Under the pieces are notes generated by a model that saw nothing but the letters and a program-made list of their open reading frames with translations, did no database searches and was not told the DNA's origin. A program made the translations under genes and the position numbers. From Methylobacterium isbiliense (GTDB taxonomy: Bacteria; Pseudomonadota; Alphaproteobacteria; Rhizobiales; Beijerinckiaceae), in NCBI RefSeq assembly GCF_022179325.1, contig NZ_BPQQ01000028.1:1-42322 (forward strand): 42,322 nt of DNA, read 5' to 3'. Positions within the stretch are counted from its first letter, which is position 1. Every line of letters starts with the position of its first letter. Below are positions 17,178 through 23,879 of the stretch, one piece after another.

Positions 17178-17672
17178 TCAGCTCGCCGACGCGGCGACGC
17201 GCACGATCTTCGAGTTGATCTCGATAGTCGCGGAGAGGCTGCGGATGTTGTTGGCCGTGCCGCCCGTCTCCTGCGCGGTTGCGACAAGGCCGACGAAGTA
17301 GCGCAGAGAGTTTTTCGGCGAGGACCCAGTCGCAGGCTTGTCGTTCATCTCCAGCTTGAAGCCGTAATTCACGTTGGTGCCGGCGGCGTTGACGAGGGCC
17401 TGCTGGCCCGCATCGGTCGGATCGTTCGAGAACAGGTTCTGCATCGAGCCGGCGTTCTTCGTGCCGAGCGCCTTGTGATCGCGCGCATCGCCGATGATCT
17501 GGTCCGTGATCACCTGCGCAGCGTCGCCGATGGAGCCCATCTCCTTCCAATTTTTGACCTCGGTCCACGTAATGGCTGTGAAGGCCGTTGCATCCAAGGT
17601 CTCGTCCGGCTCGTCCATCGCTGCGGTGCTGATGAAGAACTTGCAGCCTGCGACGGGGTAACGCTTCGCCAT
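17178..17672 (-). CDS. Major tail tube protein
   Basis: 164 aa. The sequence (KRYPVAGCKFFISTAAMD, then ITWTEVKNWKEMGSIGDAAQ, then FKLEMNDKP and a C-terminal strand SATIEINSKIVRVAASAS) matches the tail-tube type of lambda-like siphophages of alphaproteobacteria. It should form the hexameric rings of the non-contractile tail. It sits between the tail terminator and chaperone genes, the canonical place. A short RBS-like AAAGGATACC lies upstream of the ATG (17672). Confidence 0.85.
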   Translation of the reverse strand: MAKRYPVAGCKFFISTAAMDEPDETLDATAFTAITWTEVKNWKEMGSIGDAAQVITDQIIGDARDHKALGTKNAGSMQNLFSNDPTDAGQQALVNAAGTNVNYGFKLEMNDKPATGSSPKNSLRYFVGLVATAQETGGTANNIRSLSATIEINSKIVRVAASAS

Positions 17673-17744
17673 GGTGGTATCCTTTCAGGCGCGCGGAGAG
17701 ACCGCCTAGAGGCGGTCGGATCGGGCTGGGCGCCCGGGTGGAGA

Positions 17745-18203
17745 TCAGGCGTTCGGCGGCGCCGAAGCTCGCCAGCGGATGGTGACGGGCACGCGGGTCC
17801 AGTCCGATTCCTGCAGCGGCGCCGCCACCTGCGGCTGCTCCTCGAACCGGATCTCAACGTCGTTGCGGGCGATCACCGTGCCCGGCTTAAAGCGCAGGAC
17901 GACCTGCCCGGCGACCTGCATGGGCTTCACGTTGCCCTCGCCCGCTGGCCACATCACCGCAATCTGCAGCAGACCAACGGCCTCCACGGCGCTGTCGAAG
18001 GCGTGGCCGATCAGTTCTGCCCCATTGGGGATGACCGCCACGTCGAGGTAGGGCTTGCGCAGCTTCGGGCTGAACGCCACGCCCGGGAAGCTGACATCCT
18101 TACCCAAGGCTGGGTCGAACGGCGGCGTGAGCTCGAGCGCCTGCTGGCCGATGAACCACGCCAGCGCCTCGTAGATCTGCGCCTCAGTGCCGCTCACCGC
18201 CAT
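17745..18203 (-). CDS. Tail terminator-like protein (DUF4128 type)
   Basis: 152 aa. The N-terminal helix (TEAQIYEALAWFIGQQ) followed by PYLDVAVIPNGAELIG and IAVMWPAGEGNVKPMQVAG matches DUF4128-type proteins, which take the lambda gpU/tail-terminator position. It would cap the tail tube and join it to the head. Located between the gp10-like neck gene and the tube gene. Confidence 0.75.
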   Translation of the reverse strand: MAVSGTEAQIYEALAWFIGQQALELTPPFDPALGKDVSFPGVAFSPKLRKPYLDVAVIPNGAELIGHAFDSAVEAVGLLQIAVMWPAGEGNVKPMQVAGQVVLRFKPGTVIARNDVEIRFEEQPQVAAPLQESDWTRVPVTIRWRASAPPNA

Positions 18204-18220
18204 GTGGTACGCTCCCGGCG

Positions 18221-18445
18221 ATGACCGACGCCGACCGCCCCCTCACCGACGAGGACGTGCACGATCGCCTGCACGCTGCCCTTGAGGCGCTCGGTGACGG
18301 GCGCCCCGAGACGATCCGCGGCTACACCGCACACACGGCGGCGCGGCGCGCCCTGGCCCTGCTGCAGTTCGCCCTTGTCGCGGCGATGGAGGCGGGCAGT
18401 GATCATCTGCCCGGCGTCGCCCCGCCACTCAGCGAGCGGGATTGA
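18221..18445 (+). CDS. Small plus-strand hypothetical protein
   Basis: 74 aa, divergent from the tail-terminator gene. It overlaps the 3' end of the gp10-like gene antisense by 43 nt. The composition (acidic start MTDADRPLTDEDVHDRL, helical HTAARRALALLQFALVAAMEAG) looks like real protein, and the about 200-bp gap it fills has no minus-strand gene. No family recognised and no strong RBS seen. A moron-like accessory gene is possible. Confidence 0.5.
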   Translation: MTDADRPLTDEDVHDRLHAALEALGDGRPETIRGYTAHTAARRALALLQFALVAAMEAGSDHLPGVAPPLSERD

Positions 18446-18870
18446 AGTTCGCCCGAGACCCGGGCCACGATCGCGGGCCACTGCTGCGCGGCGGTGCGCA
18501 TGAAGGCGTCCGGCGCCTGCGATGAGGTCCCGTACTCGCGGTGCCGGGCGTAGGAAGCCGTCCAGCCGAAGTGGATCGTATCTCCGATCCCGGCGCCGGC
18601 GATCACCAGCGCCGCCGCTGCCGGGTTGTAGACGAAGGTCCCCTCGCCCGGCCGATCCCGCGTCGCGGGCGGCAGGCCGTTCAGGGAGGCTGTGCCGCTC
18701 GCGCGCAGGAATCCGGTGTCGACCCGCATCCGGCCGCCCTGCGCGACCGGCTTCTGCGCTTCGGCGATGACGCGCTGCGCGCTCTCGCGGAAGACCGCCG
18801 TCATCCGTTGCTCCGTCTCACGGACCCAGGCCGAGACCTGTGCGGCGAATCCGAGCGTCTGATCAGCCAT
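18403..18870 (-). CDS. HK97 gp10-like neck/head-tail joining protein
   Basis: 155 aa from the ATG at 18870, which shares a base with the upstream stop codon. The sequence (GFAAQVSAWVRETEQRM, then GRMRVDTGFLRASGTASLNG, then YARHREYGTSSQAPDAFMRTA) carries the VDTGFLR and RHREYGT motifs of the HK97 gp10 family, minor proteins that sit at the head-tail interface. It follows the MuF-like gene and precedes the tail terminator, the expected place. Confidence 0.82.
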   Translation of the reverse strand: MADQTLGFAAQVSAWVRETEQRMTAVFRESAQRVIAEAQKPVAQGGRMRVDTGFLRASGTASLNGLPPATRDRPGEGTFVYNPAAAALVIAGAGIGDTIHFGWTASYARHREYGTSSQAPDAFMRTAAQQWPAIVARVSGELQSRSLSGGATPGR

Positions 18871-20963
18871 CAGGCGATGCCCGCGAGGAAGTCGATGCGG
18901 GTCTCCATGGTGCACCTGCAATTGTGAACAATAACACCCTCTGCTATAATGAGATTTGTGACAGTCTCGAAGTTGTAGACCACGCCGGAGTGCCTGAGAT
19001 GTCGAATGCCATCAACGCGGACGGCCGAAAAAACGAGAGCACCCGTGCCGCCACCAGCGCTCGGTTCGCAGCGCGACGGGCGGAGCATTTCGAGCGGGTT
19101 CGAGCGCTGCACGCTGAGGGCGCCTCGACTGGCGCCATCGCAACCGCGCTTGGCATCTCCTATCAACTCGCTCAGAGGTGTCTCTCCGATCTCGGGTTGG
19201 CTCCTCTCGGGCGAGCCGAAGCGCAGGCTCTCAAGGGGGCTCGGTCGGCCGCAGACAGCCGAGCGAAACGACTCAAGCTGCATCCCGAGGTGTCCCGTCT
19301 GTACGCGGCCAGCTACCCCGTGAATAGGATTGCCAAGCATCTCGGCGTCGGCCGCGCCTTTGTTTACAGGTGCCTTGACGATCTCGGGTTGGCTCGCCTC
19401 AACGCCTCGGAAGGGAACCGACGTGCTGCTGCATTGGCCGATCCCAGCCAGCGCATTGCTCGCGTTCGCAGCGCTCATACCGCGATCCGAAAGCTGGGAC
19501 AGCGCGCTGTTGTTCGCCATGAGCAAGCGTCGGTAAAGCGTCTCACCGGTCAGTACATCGGCGCGGGCGAAACCGAGGTGGCCAAAGCATTGGTAGCTCA
19601 TGGACTTGAAGTCGTCGCACAAGCCGATTGGGAAGGTTACAATATTGACATCCTTGTCGGGCACCTCGCCGTGGAAATCCACGCGACGAAATCCCGCCCC
19701 GAGGTGATCACCCAGCGTGCTTGCCGCATTGCTGAGATGCTGAGCGCTGGCATGAGCGTGATCTACATTCATTGCCCGCGGGGCGGCGAAACGATCATGC
19801 CCGCTGCAATAGACCAAGTGGTCGCCTTCTATCACGCCACTCGCCGGAACCCATCCTCGCTGGGTCAGTACCGGGTGGTTCGGAGTGACGGCCAGATTGA
19901 CCACGCCTCCGGCCGTCAACTCGACAAGTTCGCCCGAGTATTCGCGCGCTACCACAGCCTTCAGACCAACCATACTGATCGTTGACCAGGGGGCGAAGCA
20001 ATTCACGATCTCGGACGCGGGCGCCAGCGGATCGCCCGGGAAGCGCAGGCGCGCGCCGCTCGCGCTCACGAAGGCGCCGTTGAACGGCACCGCCTTGCCG
20101 TTGAGGCCGCGGTGGGTGTCGCGCACGCGGCCGTCGCCGGCCGACCGCCACACCTTCATCACCCGGCCCTCCTGGATCTGGCCTGCATCGATGGCCTGCT
20201 GCATCGCCTCGTCCTGGCTCTGATGCAGCGCCGCCATGGCCTCGGTCCGGCCGATGGTCTCGGCGCGGTAGCGGAGCGCCCGGTTCCGGTAGGCCGCCAC
20301 CATCGCGGCGATCTGCTCGGCGGTGAGCGGCTTGCCGGCGGCCACGGCCTTCCTCACGGTGCCGTCGAACCGCTTGTCGCGCAGCTGCCGGTCGAGGGCC
20401 GCGAGGTCGCCGCGGGCGAGCTCGTCGGCGTAGCGGCGCACCCACGCCTCCTGCGAGGACGTGAGGCCGATCGCGCCGCCGTCGCGCCGCTTGGTCTTCG
20501 GGTCGATCCGGCCGACGAGGTCGAGCGCGACGTCGCGTGGGTTGCGGCCGGCCGCCATGCCGGCGTCGAGGCTAGCGCGGATGAGCGTGCGCTGATCGTC
20601 AAGGATCTCGCGGACCGCCGTCGAGGAGTGGTCGCGCAGCCATGCCTCGGCGCGCGGGTTGCGGACGTCGAACCGGATCTCCAAGCGGTAGCCGTCCGGC
20701 TCGCGCAGGGCCGGCAGGCGCACGGTGGTGTAGTTTCCGCCCTCCTCGAAGGCCTGAACGAGGGCGGCGTCGAGCGCGCGGAAGGCCGCCGAGTCGAGGC
20801 CGACCGCCCGCACCGCGCCGTCGATGTCACCGCGTTCCAGCATCGTGACGATGACGCCGATCCGCGCGCGGTCGCGGATGTCGGCGACCGCGGCGAGGAA
20901 CGCGCGCTGCAGGCGCGGCGCCCAGGCATCGATCAGCTGGTCGAGGCGGTTCGCGGCGGCCAT
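18870..20963 (-). CDS. MuF/SPP1 gp7-like minor head protein interrupted by an intein
   Basis: 697-aa precursor from the ATG at 20963 (4-nt neighbour overlap). The N-extein is residues 1-321: helical domain (ANRLDQLIDAWAPRLQRA) and the phage head morphogenesis core (LRYRAETIGRTEAMAALHQS, then MKVWRSAGDGRVRDTHRGLN, then LRFPGDPLAPASEIVN). The intein is residues 322-681. The C-extein is 16 residues beginning Cys-Arg-Cys. Without the intein the sequence EIVN-CRC is the conserved end of the Mu gpF/SPP1 gp7 domain, giving a 337-aa mature protein. The protein is packaged with DNA at the portal region. Splicing is inferred from intact terminal residues. Confidence 0.88.
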   Translation of the reverse strand: MAAANRLDQLIDAWAPRLQRAFLAAVADIRDRARIGVIVTMLERGDIDGAVRAVGLDSAAFRALDAALVQAFEEGGNYTTVRLPALREPDGYRLEIRFDVRNPRAEAWLRDHSSTAVREILDDQRTLIRASLDAGMAAGRNPRDVALDLVGRIDPKTKRRDGGAIGLTSSQEAWVRRYADELARGDLAALDRQLRDKRFDGTVRKAVAAGKPLTAEQIAAMVAAYRNRALRYRAETIGRTEAMAALHQSQDEAMQQAIDAGQIQEGRVMKVWRSAGDGRVRDTHRGLNGKAVPFNGAFVSASGARLRFPGDPLAPASEIVNCFAPWSTISMVGLKAVVAREYSGELVELTAGGVVNLAVTPNHPVLTQRGWVPASGVIEGDHLVYCSGHDRFAAPRAMNVDHAHASAQHLSNAASTLGDHLGAGFRRVDFHGEVPDKDVNIVTFPIGLCDDFKSMSYQCFGHLGFARADVLTGETLYRRLLMANNSALSQLSDRGMSAANASNALAGIGQCSSTSVPFRGVEASQPEIVKAPVNKGAADAEMLGNPIHGVAGRVQTGHLGMQLESFRSAVCGRPSPLESLRFGSPERSQPEIGETPLSELIGDAKRGCDGASRGALSVQRSNPLEMLRPSRCEPSAGGGTGALVFSAVRVDGIRHLRHSGVVYNFETVTNLIIAEGVIVHNCRCTMETRIDFLAGIA
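18922..18950 (+). promoter_or_regulatory. Extended -10 promoter for the antisense endonuclease
   Basis: TTGTGA (18922-18927), a 17-bp spacer, then TGCTATAAT (18942-18950), a perfect extended -10. It lies on the plus strand inside the codons for the last residues of the intein, starting one base inside the intein/C-extein border. Transcription would start near 18957, about 42 nt before the endonuclease ATG. Confidence 0.75.
18987..18990 (+). promoter_or_regulatory. Shine-Dalgarno GGAG of the antisense endonuclease
   Basis: GGAG followed by 8 nt and then ATG at 18999. It decides the start codon of the antisense gene and lies wholly inside intein-coding sequence. Confidence 0.65.
18999..19985 (+). 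CDS. Putative homing endonuclease encoded antisense to the intein
   Basis: 328 aa. Two helix-turn-helix repeats (residues about 37-70 and 100-134) share the sequence pattern G(I/V)(S/G)xxxxxRCLxDLGLAxL, suggesting duplicated DNA-binding modules. Residues about 185-262 look like a Vsr/PD-(D/E)xK-type nuclease core: GAGETEVAKALVAHGLEVV, Asp217 in GYNIDILVG, Glu226 and His228 in LAVEIHAT, then MSVIYIHCP. The start at 18999 is chosen because GGAG (18987-18990) lies 8 nt upstream and the promoter ends at 18950. A longer ATG at 18840 would precede that promoter and lie antisense to the extein. Stop TGA is opposite intein codon 6. Homing function is inferred, not shown. Confidence 0.82.
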   Translation: MSNAINADGRKNESTRAATSARFAARRAEHFERVRALHAEGASTGAIATALGISYQLAQRCLSDLGLAPLGRAEAQALKGARSAADSRAKRLKLHPEVSRLYAASYPVNRIAKHLGVGRAFVYRCLDDLGLARLNASEGNRRAAALADPSQRIARVRSAHTAIRKLGQRAVVRHEQASVKRLTGQYIGAGETEVAKALVAHGLEVVAQADWEGYNIDILVGHLAVEIHATKSRPEVITQRACRIAEMLSAGMSVIYIHCPRGGETIMPAAIDQVVAFYHATRRNPSSLGQYRVVRSDGQIDHASGRQLDKFARVFARYHSLQTNHTDR

Positions 20964-21187
20964 CAGTTCGCTCGGGCTCGCATCATCGCGTCGGCGGCGG
21001 TGAGCCCGGGCACCCACGGGATGCGAGCGCAGAACTCGCATGCCTCCATGCGGCCGACCGCACAGTCGGCCCAAGTGCCGCGGCAGATCACAACATTGTC
21101 GCCAGCCTCGCAGGCGTTGATGGCGGCTTGCACCGCCTCTTCCTTCGTCGCGTAAAGATCCGCGTCGATGTTCTCGGCAGCGCTCAC
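20963..21187 (-). CDS. Small Cys-containing head-region protein
   Basis: 74 aa starting with GTG at 21187 in a GTGA overlap with the next gene upstream. The long in-frame extension upstream is Arg/Pro-rich noise. The N-terminal half (ATKEEAVQAAINACEAGDNVVICRG) and the C-terminal half (CAVGRMEACEFCARIPW) carry five Cys, suggesting metal binding or disulphides. It shares its stop with the MuF start (ATGA). Function unknown. Confidence 0.65.
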   Translation of the reverse strand: MSAAENIDADLYATKEEAVQAAINACEAGDNVVICRGTWADCAVGRMEACEFCARIPWVPGLTAADAMMRARAN

Positions 21188-21558
21188 AGCCTGCACCTCA
21201 GCTCCCACGTGGCGGTCGCCGGGTCGCTCGTGACCGCGGGCTGCCCCTCGCCGTCCGAATAGACCTGCAGCGTGACGCCCTGGATCGTGACCCGGTCGCC
21301 CTCCTGCGGCTCGACGGCGAGCGTGCGGGCGAGGATCACCACCTTCCAGTCCCGCGCCGCGACGAGGCCGCCCTGGCGCGAGTAGGCCGACCACTCGTCG
21401 CGGAATCCGCGGCACGGGTAGGCCTGCGGGGCGCCAATCGACGGGTCGTAGGCCGGGCCGGTCGCCGCGCCGTCGCGGTGCAGGGTGACCGGCAGCATGG
21501 CGGGCGAGAGTGCCTTGGCGATGGTCTTGGCGAGGGAGCCGGCGAGGGGCGAGGGCAT
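21184..21558 (-). CDS. Putative head-closure (stopper) protein
   Basis: 124 aa from the ATG at 21558. The second half (AVEPQEGDRVTIQGVTLQVY, then SDPATATWELRCRL) has the small beta-barrel pattern with a DPAxATWEL-x-R ending that is common in phage head-closure/connector proteins. Its position between the DnaT-like/connector genes and MuF agrees. The exact family is not certain. Confidence 0.65.
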   Translation of the reverse strand: MPSPLAGSLAKTIAKALSPAMLPVTLHRDGAATGPAYDPSIGAPQAYPCRGFRDEWSAYSRQGGLVAARDWKVVILARTLAVEPQEGDRVTIQGVTLQVYSDGEGQPAVTSDPATATWELRCRL

Positions 21559-21812
21559 CAGCCAAACATCATCGCGGGCATGCTGACCTCGACGACGCCC
21601 CGCCGCCACTCGCGGCGAAACTCATCGCCATTGACCACCGGGCAGTCGTTCTCGTCGAACACCTGCACGAGCACCTCGCCGAGTTCCTCATCGGCGGTGA
21701 TGCAGCCGAATACCTCCTCGCCGTTCAGGGTGACGAGGATGCCGGCGGTCGGCCCGCCCCACTCCACGAGCGTGCGATAGCCGCTGTCGCGCTCGTCGAC
21801 CGAAATCCGCAT
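21558..21812 (-). CDS. Small hypothetical connector-region protein
   Basis: 84 aa from the ATG at 21812, coupled at both ends by 1-nt stop/start overlaps. Beta-rich and acidic (YRTLVEWGGPTAGILVTLNG, EELGEVLVQVFDENDCPVV), ending in PAMMFG. Not recognised. Packing and composition support it as a real gene of the head-tail joining block. Confidence 0.6.
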   Translation of the reverse strand: MRISVDERDSGYRTLVEWGGPTAGILVTLNGEEVFGCITADEELGEVLVQVFDENDCPVVNGDEFRREWRRGVVEVSMPAMMFG

Positions 21813-22102
21813 CAGCCTTCGACCTCCATCAGCGCCTTCTTGGCCAGCTCGAGGAGCCACAGCACCGCACCGCCGTCCGCCCGGGACGACGCGAAGAACG
21901 GGTCTCCCGCCTCGTCGAAGCCGATCACCACGACCTCGGTGAGGTCTGCGTCCTGCGCCTGGGCCAGCGTGCGGGCCGGCGTCATGTCGAGGCGGGTCAG
22001 CACCCGCACGGCAGCCACATTGCCCTCGTCGCGCAGGAACTCGCCGCGCTGGCGCACGCGGCGACGGCGCGCGGTCGGCAGGCGGGTGACCGTTCCGTTC
22101 AT
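21812..22102 (-). CDS. Hypothetical protein of the head block
   Basis: 96 aa from the ATG at 22102. The N-terminus is very basic (RLPTARRRRVRQRGEFLRDE). The rest contains DLTEVVVIGFDEAGDPFFAS and a C-terminal helix (GGAVLWLLELAKKALMEVEG). The FDEAGDPFFASS pattern recurs in small alphaproteobacterial phage proteins. No function can be assigned. Confidence 0.6.
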   Translation of the reverse strand: MNGTVTRLPTARRRRVRQRGEFLRDEGNVAAVRVLTRLDMTPARTLAQAQDADLTEVVVIGFDEAGDPFFASSRADGGAVLWLLELAKKALMEVEG

Positions 22103-22332
22103 CACGCGCGCTCCCGACACGGCCCGAGGCCGCACAGCCCGCAGGTGCGCGGCGCCGGCTTGCCCTGCGCGGACAGGATCTCGCGGCAGACCGCCGGGCC
22201 GGCGTTCACAGCCGAGGGCGAGGACGTGACGAGCGCGACCTCGCACCTCACCACCGTCCGGATTGCTTCGGCGACGCCCTGAGCCGCGGCGTGGCCTTCG
22301 GGTCCGGGGTCGGGCACGATGAGCACGCGCAT
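22102..22332 (-). CDS. Small protein with C-terminal CGLCGLGPC motif
   Basis: 76 aa. It begins MRVLIVPDPGPEGHAAAQ and ends with a cysteine knuckle-like TCGLCGLGPCRERA. The ending is nearly the same as that of the 133-aa protein at 32435-32836 (CPRCGLGPC). The gene is coupled to its neighbours (4-nt overlap downstream, 1-nt gap upstream). Function unknown; a small zinc-binding tag is plausible. Confidence 0.6.
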   Translation of the reverse strand: MRVLIVPDPGPEGHAAAQGVAEAIRTVVRCEVALVTSSPSAVNAGPAVCREILSAQGKPAPRTCGLCGLGPCRERA

Positions 22333-22333
22333 G

Positions 22334-22915
22334 TCAGCCCCTCACCGCCCGGCCGCTGTAGGGATTTGCCGGCAGCAGCAGGCTCGCCAGCGCCAGCCCG
22401 ATCGCCTGGAACGTGGTCGAGGCCGGCGCGCCGCCCGCATACTCGATCTCGACCGAGCCGGCCGCGAGCCGCTTGATCGCGCCGCCGCGCTCAAGGTCCG
22501 GCGAGAGCGAGCCGGGCTCGGTGAGTTCGCGCAACGCCGCCTCGCAGACCGCCGCGACGACCTCGCGCGGGATCTCGGTCGAGGGGATCGCGTCGACCCC
22601 GCTGCGGAACAGCGGATCCTGACCGGGCAGGAAGGCCGCCGAGCGCCCGTTGTCGGGCACGAGGGTGAAGGCGCTGACCCGTGGCCATTCGAGAGCCTGC
22701 ACGCGCCCTTGGACGCGATAGCCGGGAAAGCGGTCGCGGTAGGTGGCGTCGATGAACGCCGTGGCCCGCACAAGCGCCGCCTCGCGGAACTCGTCCGGCA
22801 CCTCCGGGTCGAGCCACGCATCGTTGCGGCGCGCGAGGTGATATGCACAGGCCTCGGCCACCGACACGTAGCTCTCGGCGTCCGGCAGGCCGGTGCCGTT
22901 CTCGACGATCAGCAT
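22334..22915 (-). CDS. DnaT-like ssDNA-binding family head-tail adaptor
   Basis: 193 aa. It begins MLIVENGTGLPDAESYVSVA, the signature of the phage family labelled putative DnaT-like ssDNA-binding protein, and continues with AYHLARRNDAWLDPEV and ATAFIDATYRDRFPGYRVQG. In phage genomes this family sits right after capsid genes and probably acts as the portal adaptor; the DNA-binding label comes from distant similarity. No helicase-loader context is present here, so adaptor is preferred. Confidence 0.75.
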   Translation of the reverse strand: MLIVENGTGLPDAESYVSVAEACAYHLARRNDAWLDPEVPDEFREAALVRATAFIDATYRDRFPGYRVQGRVQALEWPRVSAFTLVPDNGRSAAFLPGQDPLFRSGVDAIPSTEIPREVVAAVCEAALRELTEPGSLSPDLERGGAIKRLAAGSVEIEYAGGAPASTTFQAIGLALASLLLPANPYSGRAVRG

Positions 22916-22922
22916 GCGGGCC

Positions 22923-23879
22923 TCAGTTGCAGATCACGCGGATGGTGAGCGCCGTGTTCGGCGCCGCCTCGAAGGGGCCGGAGGACAGCGCCAGCGTCCC
23001 GCGGGAGCGCATCACCGCCACGGTCGCCCCGGTCAGGGTCTGAGCGGTGACGCCGCCCGAGATCATCTGCGTGCCGGCCCAGCCGAGGATCACGTCAACA
23101 TCGGGCGTCGCGGCGCAGGCGGGCCACGTGTAGGTGGCCACGCCGCTGGCGTTGCTCGTCGCGGTGTAGCGCTCCACGCGGCGCGGCGTGCCGGCCGGTC
23201 CAGTGGGACCCGTTGCGCCGGTTGGGCCGGCGGGTCCAGTCGCCCCAGCCGCACCCGTAGGCCCGGCGGAGCCTGCTGAACCCGTATCGCCTTTTGGGCC
23301 TTGGATGCCCTGAAGTCCCTGCAAGCCTTGAGGGCCGGCGGAGCCTACGGCGCCCGGATCACCTTTAGGGCCAGCGACACCAGAAGGGCCAGCAGGACCA
23401 GTTGCGCCAGAAGCACCCACAGGTCCGGCAGGCCCAACGGGGCCAGTAGGACCGGCAGCGCCGGCAGGGCCGCGATCCCCAGCAGGCCCCATAGCGCCAG
23501 CCTGCCCGGCATCGCCCTTCTCTCCCTTCGCGCCTGCGGGGCCGGCTGGCCCGGTCAGTCCTGTGGCACCTGCGCTGCCTGCAGGGCCGCGCTCACCCTG
23601 CGGGCCGGTCGCTCCAGCGGGTCCGGCTGGTCCGATAGCACCCGTGGGGCCAGCGGGCCCGGCGACGCCGGGGTCGCCCTTGGCGCCTGGCGCCCCTGCG
23701 GGACCCTGCGCTCCGGTCGCTCCTCGTTCACCCTGTTCTCCCTTCGGACCGGCCGAACCGGGGATTCCCGTTTCGCCCTGCGGGCCGGGCGCCCCGATGC
23801 CTGGGCTGCCCGTGCCTCGCGCCTGAACGGCGACCGGGGCGAGCGCGAGGATGAGCGCGAGGACGAGCGCGCGCCTCAT
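22923..23879 (-). CDS. Collagen-like exported protein with globular C-terminal head
   Basis: 318 aa from the ATG at 23879. Residues 1-20 are a signal peptide ([17 protein letters not shown]). Residues about 25-225 are an uninterrupted Gly-X-Y tract of roughly 65 triplets, rich in GPA, GPT and GPQ, predicted to form a collagen triple helix. The last about 90 residues form a beta-rich head ([19 protein letters not shown], then LTIRVICN) with two Cys. Phage collagen-like proteins usually form fibres. The export signal makes a periplasmic or surface location possible instead. It overlaps the next exported gene by 4 nt. Confidence 0.8.
   Translation of the reverse strand: MRRALVLALILALAPVAVQARGTGSPGIGAPGPQGETGIPGSAGPKGEQGERGATGAQGPAGAPGAKGDPGVAGPAGPTGAIGPAGPAGATGPQGERGPAGSAGATGLTGPAGPAGAKGEKGDAGQAGAMGPAGDRGPAGAAGPTGPVGPAGPVGASGATGPAGPSGVAGPKGDPGAVGSAGPQGLQGLQGIQGPKGDTGSAGSAGPTGAAGATGPAGPTGATGPTGPAGTPRRVERYTATSNASGVATYTWPACAATPDVDVILGWAGTQMISGGVTAQTLTGATVAVMRSRGTLALSSGPFEAAPNTALTIRVICN

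Larger units (their letters stand above)
18921..20000 (-). mobile_element. 360-residue intein in the minor head protein, with an antisense nuclease gene
   Basis: The intein runs from Cys1 (codon 20000-19998) to Asn360 (codon 18923-18921), followed by Cys+1. Block A begins CFAPWSTISM. Block B is NLAVTPNHPVLT with the T39-x-x-H42 motif. Block F/G is VVYNFETVTN, then EGVIVHN with penultimate His359. Residues about 66-325 lack DOD (LAGLIDADG) or HNH motifs and have a patchy, low-complexity look. The complementary strand of this same segment encodes a full nuclease-like gene. GC drops sharply (about 52% in 19621-19680 against about 78% in 20401-20460 of the host gene), which fits recent arrival. 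Confidence 0.9.

Noticed and set aside
18840-18998. Longer N-terminus of the antisense nuclease from ATG 18840
   Set aside because: It would start upstream of the embedded promoter and lie opposite the extein and neck gene. The GGAG-preceded ATG at 18999 is better.
23190-23810. Tandem GC-rich DNA repeat as a non-coding satellite
   Set aside because: It is fully explained by the Gly-X-Y codons of the collagen-like gene.
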